A DNA stretch of 64,000 nt from Candidatus Paracaedibacteraceae bacterium (lineage in GTDB: Bacteria > Pseudomonadota > Alphaproteobacteria > Paracaedibacterales > CAIOTO01). Positions 19,080 to 28,546 of this stretch are shown here, in pieces (position 1 is the first letter of the stretch; every line of letters starts with the position of its first letter). The notes under the pieces were generated by a model. It was not told the origin of the DNA, ran no database searches, and saw nothing but the letters and a program-made list of their open reading frames with translations. Where the stretch lies: the NCBI GenBank assembly GCA_030694965.1, contig JAUYTZ010000018.1, positions 239,757 to 303,756 of the forward strand, read 5' to 3'. The position numbers and the translations under genes are program-made.

Positions 19080-20879
19080 ATGACAAAAATATCATTTTTA
19101 AAGACAGCTCTTATGCTCTCAATAGGTATAATGGTAACAAATACAGCGGTATTAGCAGGGGAAGCGCCAGGGAATGCGCCAGCATCAACTGCTTCAAAAC
19201 CAGGGGACATGAATCGTATTGTGGCTAAGTTTGCTGATGGTTCAGTTATTAAGTTTCAAGAAATTCAAGACTTGATGGCTCAATTGCCACCAAAATTGCG
19301 TGATGCTCCGTTTTCCAAATTATATGCTGGTTTACTGAATCGTTTAGTAGATAGCAAAGTTTTATTAGATGCTGCGTTTAAAGGCGGGTTTGATAAAGAC
19401 CCTGAAGCGTTAAAACGTATTGCTGATGCAAAAGAGCTTTTGCTTCAAAAAGCATTTCTTGATCAAGAAATCGAGAAACTTATTACAGATTCAATTTTGC
19501 GGGCAAAGTATGCTGAGCTTTTAAAGCTATTGCCAAAAGATGAAATGGAAGCTGATGTAAGTCATATTTTGTTCGATAGCAAAGAAGATGCTGAAAAGGC
19601 CTTAAAAGAACTTTCTTCGGCAGGTCGTAACCTTGAGAAAAAATTTAATGACATGGTCCTCGCAAAATCGAAAGATACGAGTACTAAAGAAAATAAAGGT
19701 AGCATTGGTTGGGTTCGCAAAGCAGACATAAAGAATGAAACATTGTTTACGTCTGAAAAAGGAACGCTTGTTCCCCAAGTTTTAAAAGTGTTTGATCAAG
19801 GGTATAGCGTATTTTATGTTAAAGATAAGCGCCCAATTCAACCGCCAGAATTTGAAGCAATTAAATCAAGCATTAAGCAAGCTGTAACACCACAATACGC
19901 AGTGCAAGTTGTTGATAAAATGCGTCGTGATTCAGGTTTGAAATTAACAGGTCTTGATGGCCAGCCATTGCCTTTGCCTGATTTGCCTCCAATGCCAGAC
20001 CCAACAGGCAAAGAACCAGAAAAGAAGCCAGCTGATCGTAAGGATTTTTCAGGCGTAAATGAAAAGGCTTTGGATAATTCAATGGTTGTAGGTGTTTTTG
20101 CTAATGGTGATAAAATCACACTTGGCCAAGTACGTGACAGCTTAGATAGCATTCCTGAACAACTTAAAAATGCACCGTTTCATCAATTATTTGAGCCACT
20201 TGTCTTGCGTGTTGCTGATACAAAATTGTTGATTGAAGCTGCTAAAAAAGCAGGTCTTGAAAAGTCAGCTGATTTGTTAAAGAAGCAAGAAGAAGTGGAA
20301 AAGGGAATGTTCCAACGCGCATATCTTGATAAGCAATTTGCGCAAATTATTACCCCAGAAATGTTAAAAGAAGCGTATCAAGAATTCTTGAGAATATTCC
20401 CTAAAGATGATATGGAAGTCCGTATTAAGCATATTATGGTTGCGACAAAAGATGAAGCAACTTCTTTGATTAAAGAAATTAAAAACGGAAAAGTTAAGTT
20501 TAATGATGAGCTTGTTAAAGCTAAATCAATTGATCCACAAACTAAAGAAACAGGCGGTGATTTAGGATATATTCCTAAGAAGCAATTGCCTGCTGATTTA
20601 GGTGATGTCTTGTTTAAAGCTGCTAAGGCAACTTTAATTCCAGAGCCTATTGCACTTGGTGAAAACGGTTTCAGCATTATCCGTGTTGAAGATAAACGCG
20701 CTGTTCAACCGCCATCTATTGAAGAAATTCGTCCACAATTGACGCAAGCTGTTTCACAACGGGAAGCTGCTAAGATCGTGATGAAGTTACGAGAAGACGC
20801 AAAAGTTGTCTTGCATGATATGGACGGAAATGTAATGCAACTAGCTCCAGCGCCAGCTGCGACATCTGCAAAAAAATAA
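19080..20879 (+). CDS. Exported foldase with two tandem parvulin (PpiC) modules
   Basis: Signal peptide; two ~280-aa copies, each with helical SurA-like N-part and parvulin motifs (DVSHILF...GSIGWV; RIKHIMV...GGDLGYI). Confidence 0.9.
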   Translation: MTKISFLKTALMLSIGIMVTNTAVLAGEAPGNAPASTASKPGDMNRIVAKFADGSVIKFQEIQDLMAQLPPKLRDAPFSKLYAGLLNRLVDSKVLLDAAFKGGFDKDPEALKRIADAKELLLQKAFLDQEIEKLITDSILRAKYAELLKLLPKDEMEADVSHILFDSKEDAEKALKELSSAGRNLEKKFNDMVLAKSKDTSTKENKGSIGWVRKADIKNETLFTSEKGTLVPQVLKVFDQGYSVFYVKDKRPIQPPEFEAIKSSIKQAVTPQYAVQVVDKMRRDSGLKLTGLDGQPLPLPDLPPMPDPTGKEPEKKPADRKDFSGVNEKALDNSMVVGVFANGDKITLGQVRDSLDSIPEQLKNAPFHQLFEPLVLRVADTKLLIEAAKKAGLEKSADLLKKQEEVEKGMFQRAYLDKQFAQIITPEMLKEAYQEFLRIFPKDDMEVRIKHIMVATKDEATSLIKEIKNGKVKFNDELVKAKSIDPQTKETGGDLGYIPKKQLPADLGDVLFKAAKATLIPEPIALGENGFSIIRVEDKRAVQPPSIEEIRPQLTQAVSQREAAKIVMKLREDAKVVLHDMDGNVMQLAPAPAATSAKK

Positions 20880-20903
20880 ATTTGAGTATCAAAAAAAACA
20901 AGT

Positions 20904-20933
20904 CAAAGGGGGCGTTTTGCTCCCTTTTTTTAT
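20904..20933 (+). terminator. Rho-independent terminator
   Basis: caaagggggcgttttgctccctttttt hairpin plus T-run just after the foldase gene. Confidence 0.75.
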
Positions 20934-20968
20934 GTGCAAAACAGTATTTTTTTAGGATGTATGTAATT

Positions 20969-22105
20969 TTACTTAAACACCTTTGCCACGCGTCCATCTG
21001 GAAAACGTATAATAACGCCATCCATTTCAAGGTGGGCAAGTGCGGCAAATAATTGCTGTGCAGTTAATTGTTTATTTTGTGCCATGATTTCTTCTACGGA
21101 AATTGGATCAAGGCCAAGACAATTGAACCATTCGTGTTCAGATGATGTTTTAGTTAATGGTGCTATAGACCTCTTTTCTTTTATATTTTGTGATTCTTCA
21201 GTATTTATTTCTGGCAAAATAATTTTTTTTTGATGCTGTTTGGTTGGCTTTTCTTCTAAAGATTTTCTAAGGCGTGGTTTATTATCAACGTAGTGGGCGA
21301 GTATATCTTCCGCAGATTCAACTAATATGGCACCTTGTTTGATTAATGAATTTCCACCGCGGCTTCTTGGATCCAAAGGGGATCCTGGTATAACAAAAAC
21401 ATCTCTGCCAAGTTCAATTGCCTGGATTGCTGTAATTAGTGTGCCTGATTTTGCAGCCGCTTCAATGACAACAAGGCCATCACATAGTGCGGCAATAATA
21501 CGATTTCTGCGTGGAAATAAAGGGGCTGCAGGAGCAGTTCCAAGAGGCATTTCTGAGATAATGCAGCCTTTTATGTTTTGTTGTTGTGGGTTGCAAAGCT
21601 GTTCATATAATGTTTTATGCTCGGGTGGGTATAAAACATCAAGTCCGCTCGCAAGCACGGCAATGGTGCCTGTTTCAAGGCTTCCTTCGTGTGCCGCTCC
21701 GTCAATACCTCGTGCCATGCCTGATACGATTGTAAAGCCTGCTTTTCCAAGCTCTTGTGCTATTTGAAAAGTAAGTTTTTTCCCTCCGGGGGAGGCGTTT
21801 CGTGCACCAACAATCCCAATGCAAGGTGTTTGTAAGAGTGATATATCTCCTGCGTAGCTAAATATAGGTGGCGCATCATTTAAATTATGCAATCTTTCTG
21901 GGTAGTCATCATCATTGCCTGCGCATAATCCAAATTTAAGTTTTTCATGGTAAGAGATTTCATCTTTAACATCTATTGTGCGGACATCTCTAAACAAAGG
22001 ATCTTTTGCATATAAGTGCCAAAATTTCTTTGCTCCAATACCTGGAGAACGCAAAATGGAGAGCCAAAGTTCTAGATTGGCTCTTTTTTTATTAAATATT
22101 GTCAT
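20969..22105 (-). CDS. dprA: DNA-processing protein DprA/Smf
   Basis: GARNASPGGKKLTFQIAQELGKAGFTIVSGMARGIDGAAHEGSL, FPRRNRIIAAL, GSPLDPRSRGGNSLIKQGA; C-terminal winged helix. Confidence 0.96.
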   Translation of the reverse strand: MTIFNKKRANLELWLSILRSPGIGAKKFWHLYAKDPLFRDVRTIDVKDEISYHEKLKFGLCAGNDDDYPERLHNLNDAPPIFSYAGDISLLQTPCIGIVGARNASPGGKKLTFQIAQELGKAGFTIVSGMARGIDGAAHEGSLETGTIAVLASGLDVLYPPEHKTLYEQLCNPQQQNIKGCIISEMPLGTAPAAPLFPRRNRIIAALCDGLVVIEAAAKSGTLITAIQAIELGRDVFVIPGSPLDPRSRGGNSLIKQGAILVESAEDILAHYVDNKPRLRKSLEEKPTKQHQKKIILPEINTEESQNIKEKRSIAPLTKTSSEHEWFNCLGLDPISVEEIMAQNKQLTAQQLFAALAHLEMDGVIIRFPDGRVAKVFK

Positions 22106-22187
22106 AATTTTGCCTTATGAATTGCGTTTCACAAAAAAATATTCTACTCTAATCATAGTAGAAATGTATTAAAATTCTATAACCGAT

Positions 22188-22667
22188 ATGTTACGTATTA
22201 TAATTATGCGCCATGCGCAGGCTCAGCTTGAACAGTATGGAAAAAGCGATCGTGAACGTACAATCACTATGGCAGGGATGCATGAGATTGATGCGATTCG
22301 TCAGCAAATTCAAGGAAAGCTTGTTGGTGTTTCCCTTATTATGTGTTCTAATGCGCGTCGCACACGACAAACGTTAGATGGCATTAAACCTGTTTTGCCA
22401 AATAGCGCAGAAATACATTATGATGATAGCTTGTACAATGCTGGGCTAGAATGCTTGTGGCATAAAATTCAAACACTATCACCTTTGCATAAAAATATAA
22501 TGATATTGGGACATAATCCAGGCATTAGCCAAGTTGTGAATGCGATTGATTCTTCTGTTGCACGTGTGTTTCCAACGTGCGGTGTTGCTATTTGTGAATC
22601 TTCTGTTGACAAATGGCATGAAATTTCACCACATAATATGCGTGTTGTATCTTTTTTACAAGTATAG
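22188..22667 (+). CDS. Histidine phosphatase family (SixA-like)
   Basis: IIMRHAQAQ; SNARRTRQTL; ILGHNPGISQ. Confidence 0.9.
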   Translation: MLRIIIMRHAQAQLEQYGKSDRERTITMAGMHEIDAIRQQIQGKLVGVSLIMCSNARRTRQTLDGIKPVLPNSAEIHYDDSLYNAGLECLWHKIQTLSPLHKNIMILGHNPGISQVVNAIDSSVARVFPTCGVAICESSVDKWHEISPHNMRVVSFLQV

Positions 22668-22826
22668 TGATTTTATTTTAAATTGATCGTGGCTCTGAAT
22701 TTTAAAAGTATTTTGTTTTAATAAAATGTGCAGTTGAAATAATTATATAACTTCCTGTTAAAACTTATTGACAATTTAAGGGTGAAATGGCAACCTATTT
22801 TTCTATATTGGTAAGAAATTAGAAAA

Positions 22827-23318
22827 GTGGAGAAAAAAATGAACGCCAAACTTGATCAAATAGACCTTAGTATTTTAAATGACCTTCAAGGTAGTGGACG
22901 CATAACAAACGTTGAGCTTGCTAAACGTGCTGGAATTTCTGCTCCTCCTTGCTTAAGGCGCGTAAATGCACTTGAAAATGAAGGTATTATAGCAAGTTAT
23001 CATGCACATTTAAATCCACAGGCACTTGGTTTTACTGTGACTATTTTTGCTGAAGTTGCGCTTACAAGCAAGAACGATGTTGACTTACGCTCATTCGAGG
23101 AAAAAATACAAGAATGGCCATTAGTCCGGGAGTGCTACATGGTTACAGGCGGTGCCGACTTCTTATTGAAAATTATAGCGCAAGATTTTGACGCATATCA
23201 AACATTTTTATCGACTCAATTAGCAACATTCCCATTGGTATCACAAACAAAAACATGCATGGTTGTTCGTACAAGTAAGAGTAAGCCAGGCGTTCCATTG
23301 GAACTTATTAATCTTTAA
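22827..23318 (+). CDS. Lrp/AsnC family transcriptional regulator
   Basis: LDQIDLSILNDLQGSGRITNVELAKRAGISAPPCLRRVNALENEGII; C-terminal RAM domain. Confidence 0.95.
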   Translation: MEKKMNAKLDQIDLSILNDLQGSGRITNVELAKRAGISAPPCLRRVNALENEGIIASYHAHLNPQALGFTVTIFAEVALTSKNDVDLRSFEEKIQEWPLVRECYMVTGGADFLLKIIAQDFDAYQTFLSTQLATFPLVSQTKTCMVVRTSKSKPGVPLELINL

Positions 23319-23356
23319 TAAATTTTATGTTTGCGTTAATTTTAAACTAAAATGAA

Positions 23357-23384
23357 AAGCCAGGCCTAGTGCCTGGTTTTTTGT
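23357..23384. terminator. Rho-independent terminator
   Basis: agccaggcctagtgcctggtttttt. Confidence 0.75.
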
Positions 23385-23390
23385 GCCTAT

Positions 23391-24164
23391 TTAGTGCTGA
23401 AAAAATTGCTCAATTAAGATACGTTCTTCTAAATTATGATCAGGATCAAATAAAATATGCAGTTCAAGAAATGGATTTTCTTGAATGGATGCTCGAATAA
23501 CGTCCTTAATGATAATATTGTCAGCGGTTGCTTCTACGCTACGATTTTCAGCATCAATCACCTCTATTGTGAGATGAGCTGTGTTTGGAATGATTGCTCC
23601 TCTCCAGTGTTTTGGCTGAAATGGGTTAAGAGGTGTTAATGCAAGTAATGGAATACCAAGAGGAATAATTGGACCATTTGCAGAAAAATTATAAGCTGTG
23701 CTGCCAGCAGCAGTTGATACAATAATCCCATCTCCAATAAGCTTTTCCAGACGTATTTTTCCATTAATAGCAACTGATAGTTTGCATGCTTGGTACGTTT
23801 GTCGTTGCAATGTTACTTCATTAATTGCATGTAAAACGGTTTCTTTTCCGTCCTTTTGCACAACCGTCATTTTGAGTGGGTTAAGTTTTGTAATGGTTGC
23901 TTTTTCCAAACGTTCCATGAGGCTAGGAATGTTGTCTAAAGAAATTGCATTCATCAAAAAACCAACAGTTCCACAATGAATTCCATAAAAAGGAAGGTTA
24001 AGGTTACTTCCTCTATGAAGCGCATCAAGCATAAAGCCATCACCACCAAGAACAACGATGATTTCTGCTTCTTCTCTAGATGAAATATCAAAACACTCTG
24101 CAATACGTTTAGCGTATTCATTTGCTTTTTTTGTATTGGCAGCATCAACATGTATTTTTAGCAT
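23391..24164 (-). CDS. nadK: NAD kinase
   Basis: VVLGGDGFMLDALH, YGIHCGTVGFLMN, LIGDGIIVSTAAGSTAYNFSANGPIIP. Confidence 0.96.
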   Translation of the reverse strand: MLKIHVDAANTKKANEYAKRIAECFDISSREEAEIIVVLGGDGFMLDALHRGSNLNLPFYGIHCGTVGFLMNAISLDNIPSLMERLEKATITKLNPLKMTVVQKDGKETVLHAINEVTLQRQTYQACKLSVAINGKIRLEKLIGDGIIVSTAAGSTAYNFSANGPIIPLGIPLLALTPLNPFQPKHWRGAIIPNTAHLTIEVIDAENRSVEATADNIIIKDVIRASIQENPFLELHILFDPDHNLEERILIEQFFQH

Positions 24165-24189
24165 TTTAGCTCACTTACGAAAAAAGACA

Positions 24190-25293
24190 TTATGCTATGG
24201 TTTCTTTAAAGCCCGCAATAAGTTGTGCAGCAATGGCTTTCAAGCAGGCTTGATAACTATCAACATCTTTTAAAAGGGCATCACCAACGTAATCAAGTGG
24301 AGCCATTCGAATTGCGTATTTTGAAGTAAGATTTTTTAGTAGTTTGGGGGCAGGGGTGTGTGCATTTCCGCTATAAAAAAAGACTTTGATTAGTTTTTCT
24401 TTAATATTGGCACCAAGTTTATTTTTCAATGCTGTTATTTGTTTTGGTGAAGGCTCCATTCCAGGTTCCTCACTTAGTACGCCTTTGATTGTAAAGTCAA
24501 ATTGTTTTTCAATGTATTGCAGTGAATCATGATCAATGAGTGCAGATTTACCTTTTATTAAAGCAAGCTGTGCCTTCATTTGTTCTTTGAGAGCATCTAG
24601 TTCAACATTTAATTTTTCTAAATTCAATGTGATAATTTCACTATGTTGTGGCCACAATTGAATTATTTTTGTTGCAATTGCATGCGCGCATATTTTTGCG
24701 TTATCAATATCAAGCCAAAAGTGGCCATCTATTGGCGCTGCAGGTTGTATGTCTTGATGCTTTTTTAAGTCATCATCGTTATAAACAGGTAAAGGTATCG
24801 GAACATGTCCATGTTCGTCTTTATGATCATGTAGATCATGTATATGTGTGTGATCTTCATGGCAGCACTGGCAGCTATGGCCTGCAAAAAGACCACCAGT
24901 TCGTTGCTTATAAAGTTTTAAACCAGATACTTTTTCTAGTGTAAGTAATGCATTTTCTGGGATTGCCTTTTGAAGCGGTTTTGCCATCATTATTTCATAC
25001 GATTCACCAACCCAAATGACAAGCTCTGCTCTGCTTAATGTTTTGATATCACTTGGTGAGAGGCTTAATGTGTGCGTTGATCCACGCCCCTCGGATAGTA
25101 GAGTTGGTGTTGTGATGCCATTTGTAAGTGCTGCTACTAAACCATAAATTGGCTTCAGTGTAACAACAATTGTTGAAGCCGTGGCATGCGCGCTAAAAGT
25201 ACTAAGCAGTATTAAAAGGGATTGTGATGTACTTTTTAAAAATTTTATATTTTTAAAAAAGGAAGGGATATGTACTCTACTTGTAAAAAACAT
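24190..25293 (-). CDS. znuA: Zinc ABC transporter substrate-binding protein
   Basis: His-rich loop (CQCCHEDHTHIHDLHDHKDEHGH); GHFWLDIDNAKICAHAIA; IDHDSLQYIEKQFDF; EPGMEPSPKQI. Confidence 0.93.
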   Translation of the reverse strand: MFFTSRVHIPSFFKNIKFLKSTSQSLLILLSTFSAHATASTIVVTLKPIYGLVAALTNGITTPTLLSEGRGSTHTLSLSPSDIKTLSRAELVIWVGESYEIMMAKPLQKAIPENALLTLEKVSGLKLYKQRTGGLFAGHSCQCCHEDHTHIHDLHDHKDEHGHVPIPLPVYNDDDLKKHQDIQPAAPIDGHFWLDIDNAKICAHAIATKIIQLWPQHSEIITLNLEKLNVELDALKEQMKAQLALIKGKSALIDHDSLQYIEKQFDFTIKGVLSEEPGMEPSPKQITALKNKLGANIKEKLIKVFFYSGNAHTPAPKLLKNLTSKYAIRMAPLDYVGDALLKDVDSYQACLKAIAAQLIAGFKETIA

Positions 25294-25473
25294 TGTTTTC
25301 TCTTTTTCTTATTATCGTGATTCACATCATATCGATTTTAAACGTAGGGTGAAACAGTTTAATGTTGCAATTTGCATTCTATTTGCAAATTTAAAACTCA
25401 CAAATCAATAGTACCCATATCTGTTAGAATTTTGTAAGATCATAAAAAATAGTTTTATTAAAGTGATTTTTAA

Positions 25474-26421
25474 ATGTCTCTATCTATTCTTGCTCCTAAA
25501 CGACTTATTTTTATGGGGACTCCTGAATTTTCTGTTGCTGCTCTTAAGGTTTTGATTGACTCAGGACACGATGTTGTCGCTGTTTATACTCGCCCACCAA
25601 AAGCGCGTGACCGTGGACAAACTGTTCAAAAAACACCTGTACATGTCTGCGCAGACGAGCATAACATTCCTGTGTATACGCCTAAAAGTTTGCGCAATGA
25701 AACAGAGCAAGCATTCTTTAAATCTTTAAATGCTGATTTGGCAGTCGTTGCTGCCTACGGATTGATCCTTCCAATAGAAATATTAGATGCTCCGCGTTTG
25801 GGATGCGTTAATATTCATGCATCATTATTGCCAAGATGGCGAGGTGCAGCCCCTATTCAGCGTGCGATCATGGCTGAAGATTCTGAAACAGGCGTGACGT
25901 TGATGCAAATAGATGTAGGCCTTGATACAGGGGCAATGCTTGTTAAATCGCACATAGCAGTTTCAACAGAAACGACAGCGTCCTCATTGCATGATCAGCT
26001 GATGGAAAGCGGGGCGATGTTACTGCGAGATTCTCTGGAAGGCTTACTGTTGCAAACAATTCAATCAGAAGTTCAGCCTGAAGAGGGGATTATGTATGCA
26101 GCTAAGTTAGAAAAGCTTGAAGGAGAGCTTGATTGGAATCAATCAGCAACGGCTTTGCATGCACGCATCCGTGCACTTAATCCATGGCCTGGTACGTGGT
26201 TTACATTAAATAATGCTGTAATTAAGGTATTAACGGCAGAAGTTATTGATATTGAAGCCTTTTTCACACCAGGGACATTCTTTGAAAATGAACATCATGC
26301 TTTGTGTGTAGCATGCGGGCAGGGCGCATTATCGTTTAAAGTTATGCAACGTGCAGGTGGAAAACCGTTAGAAGTAGAGGCCTTTTTGAGAGGATTCCCT
26401 ATTGAGAAGTGCCGCATGTAA
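25474..26421 (+). CDS. fmt: Methionyl-tRNA formyltransferase
   Basis: FMGTPEFSVAALKVL, YGLILP, GCVNIHASLLPRWRGAAPIQRAI, ETGVTLMQID. Confidence 0.98.
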   Translation: MSLSILAPKRLIFMGTPEFSVAALKVLIDSGHDVVAVYTRPPKARDRGQTVQKTPVHVCADEHNIPVYTPKSLRNETEQAFFKSLNADLAVVAAYGLILPIEILDAPRLGCVNIHASLLPRWRGAAPIQRAIMAEDSETGVTLMQIDVGLDTGAMLVKSHIAVSTETTASSLHDQLMESGAMLLRDSLEGLLLQTIQSEVQPEEGIMYAAKLEKLEGELDWNQSATALHARIRALNPWPGTWFTLNNAVIKVLTAEVIDIEAFFTPGTFFENEHHALCVACGQGALSFKVMQRAGGKPLEVEAFLRGFPIEKCRM

Positions 26422-26455
26422 TAGGTTACATACGGCGTTATTTAAAATAAGGTGT

Positions 26456-28348
26456 TTACACATACATTGCTAAGATACTTTGATTTAATGTTGCAAGGTG
26501 TGTTGGTATTAAGAATTCAACCAATTCTCCTGTAATTGTAACTGTTTTGCCGGTTAATAAATCAGCGTCTCTAAACGTCGGTTTAAGAACATCATCGACA
26601 ATTCTTTTTAATGACCTGGCACCTGTTTGTGATGCAAATGCTTTATCTGCGATGGCATCAAGTGCTTTCGGCGTAAATATAACATTAATGTTGTAGTGTT
26701 CTGACTCAAGAAGAGAAATTGATTGCTTGATAATAGAATTTTTCGGTTCGGTCAAAATGCGCCTTAATCCTGCTTTATCCATTGGTTTAAATATAATTTG
26801 GTTATGTACACGGCCAATAAATTCAGGCTTTAACCAATGAGAAAGTTTTGCATCGGAAACACTATAACGCTTCTCTTTTATTTTCTTAGGAAAAGGCGTG
26901 GTCATATTTCCTGTGGTTGCTGTGGGTTTTTCCAAGTTTGACTTAATGCCATACTGTGCTAAGTAAGCTTCATTACCCTTGTATGTTATTTTTTTCTTTT
27001 TGTCAGTTTCTGCTTTCACTGCTGTGTCTGTAATTGTTTCTAAAGCGGATTCTACTGCTGCATTGCTGGTTGCTTTTGCTTCAGCGCTGATCAAGGCTAT
27101 AGAATTTACTGAAATTTCGATTTGTTGGCCAGACTCTATTGGTTTTTGAGCTTTTGGTTCTATTACCGAGGTGACTACTTCAATTTCATCTGGAACAAGC
27201 CCTTCAAAAGCACCTGCGCAGATAAACAATATATTTGTTGTGTTAACCTCATATGTTGTTTTCGCGCATCCTGCTCCATCAATTTCAATTCTGACAACTT
27301 CGCCTTGTAGGTAGCGTAAAAGTTCTCCTTGAACGTCCTCACCAGCGATGCCTTTGCCATCAGGAATTTTATCAATTTCGTCAATGAATATAATAGAATT
27401 TTCGGTCGCTTTAACATTGTGCTTATTGTTCATTAGTGCTGCTTTTATGATGCTTGATGCGCTTGATCCTACGTATCCTGTCCGTGTAAGTGATGCTGCA
27501 CTAGAAATTGTTAATGCAATATCTATATTATTCATTTTTAAGAATTCACTTATTCGTTCAACAGAAGCTGTTTTTCCACAGCCAGTATGCCCAATCATTA
27601 AAATATTACTTTTATCGTAATGCACATTATTTTTGTTTTCATTGTGCTTGAGTGAGGCGTAATGTTTATGGATATAAAGGGAAAGTGATGACATTGCATC
27701 ATTTTGATCTATGATAAAATTTTTAAGATGTTCTGTCATGCGCGTTGCGGTAGGCAGTTTGGTAGAAACCGATTGTGGTGCTGTCGCTTTTTCCCCAAAG
27801 AAGCTAGGAACGCGTAAAGATTTTACCGATGATGCGTCAGCGTCAATGTCAAATTTAACTGCTTTTTTTACAGTTCCCTTTTGCTTTAAATTGCCCTTAT
27901 CTGCATCATACGCACTAGAATCCGTTTTTGAAATAAAGTTATGGAATTGAGGATGCCAAATAGGTTCATCTGGAGTTTCTTGCTCGTTTATCAATGCGTC
28001 AAGAATTAGCCAGCTAAAATAATTTGCCTCACTTGATGTTTTATTTTCGCCTTTGAATGTTTCAAAAAAGTTGTTTAATTGAAAGTCGATAGCGTTATTA
28101 ATACATTGTTGTTCTGAAACTTTGGTAATAGGTATCCTTACAATTTTATTAAGTGCTGTAAATAAATCTTTGTACTCATCAGGCGTTGCCTGTTTTGGGA
28201 AAGAAGTTCCAGGGGTGTCTGAGCCTCCATTCTCTTTACCATTAAATGGGTCATCACCATCCAGGCCAGAGCTTGAAAAACTTACACTTGATAAACATGA
28301 CGTCATAAGCAAAATGGTTAATTTAAAAAGTATTGTTGCACGAATCAT
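26456..28348 (-). CDS. ClpX-like AAA+ ATPase with N-terminal export/lipoprotein-like signal
   Basis: N-term MIRATILFKLTILLMTSCLSSVSFSSSG; Walker A GHTGCGKTA; pore-loop-like TRTGYVGSS; Walker B IIFIDEIDKI; EFIGRVHNQIIFKPMDKAGLRRILTEPKNSIIKQ; sensor-2 TGARSLKRIV. Confidence 0.85.
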   Translation of the reverse strand: MIRATILFKLTILLMTSCLSSVSFSSSGLDGDDPFNGKENGGSDTPGTSFPKQATPDEYKDLFTALNKIVRIPITKVSEQQCINNAIDFQLNNFFETFKGENKTSSEANYFSWLILDALINEQETPDEPIWHPQFHNFISKTDSSAYDADKGNLKQKGTVKKAVKFDIDADASSVKSLRVPSFFGEKATAPQSVSTKLPTATRMTEHLKNFIIDQNDAMSSLSLYIHKHYASLKHNENKNNVHYDKSNILMIGHTGCGKTASVERISEFLKMNNIDIALTISSAASLTRTGYVGSSASSIIKAALMNNKHNVKATENSIIFIDEIDKIPDGKGIAGEDVQGELLRYLQGEVVRIEIDGAGCAKTTYEVNTTNILFICAGAFEGLVPDEIEVVTSVIEPKAQKPIESGQQIEISVNSIALISAEAKATSNAAVESALETITDTAVKAETDKKKKITYKGNEAYLAQYGIKSNLEKPTATTGNMTTPFPKKIKEKRYSVSDAKLSHWLKPEFIGRVHNQIIFKPMDKAGLRRILTEPKNSIIKQSISLLESEHYNINVIFTPKALDAIADKAFASQTGARSLKRIVDDVLKPTFRDADLLTGKTVTITGELVEFLIPTHLATLNQSILAMYV

Positions 28349-28546
28349 AATATTTTCCCCTTATAGGAATTAAGAGAAGAAAAGAATAGCTTTAATAGGT
28401 ACACATAATTAAGCAAATTAAATTGTGCGTATGCCACCCAGTTCACATGTTTATGCCAAGTATGAAAGGCACGCTATTGAAAGTGATTTTTATGGCCTAC
28501 TTTAATGGTTCTTTTATGTATTAAATTCTTCTGATAATTATTTAAT

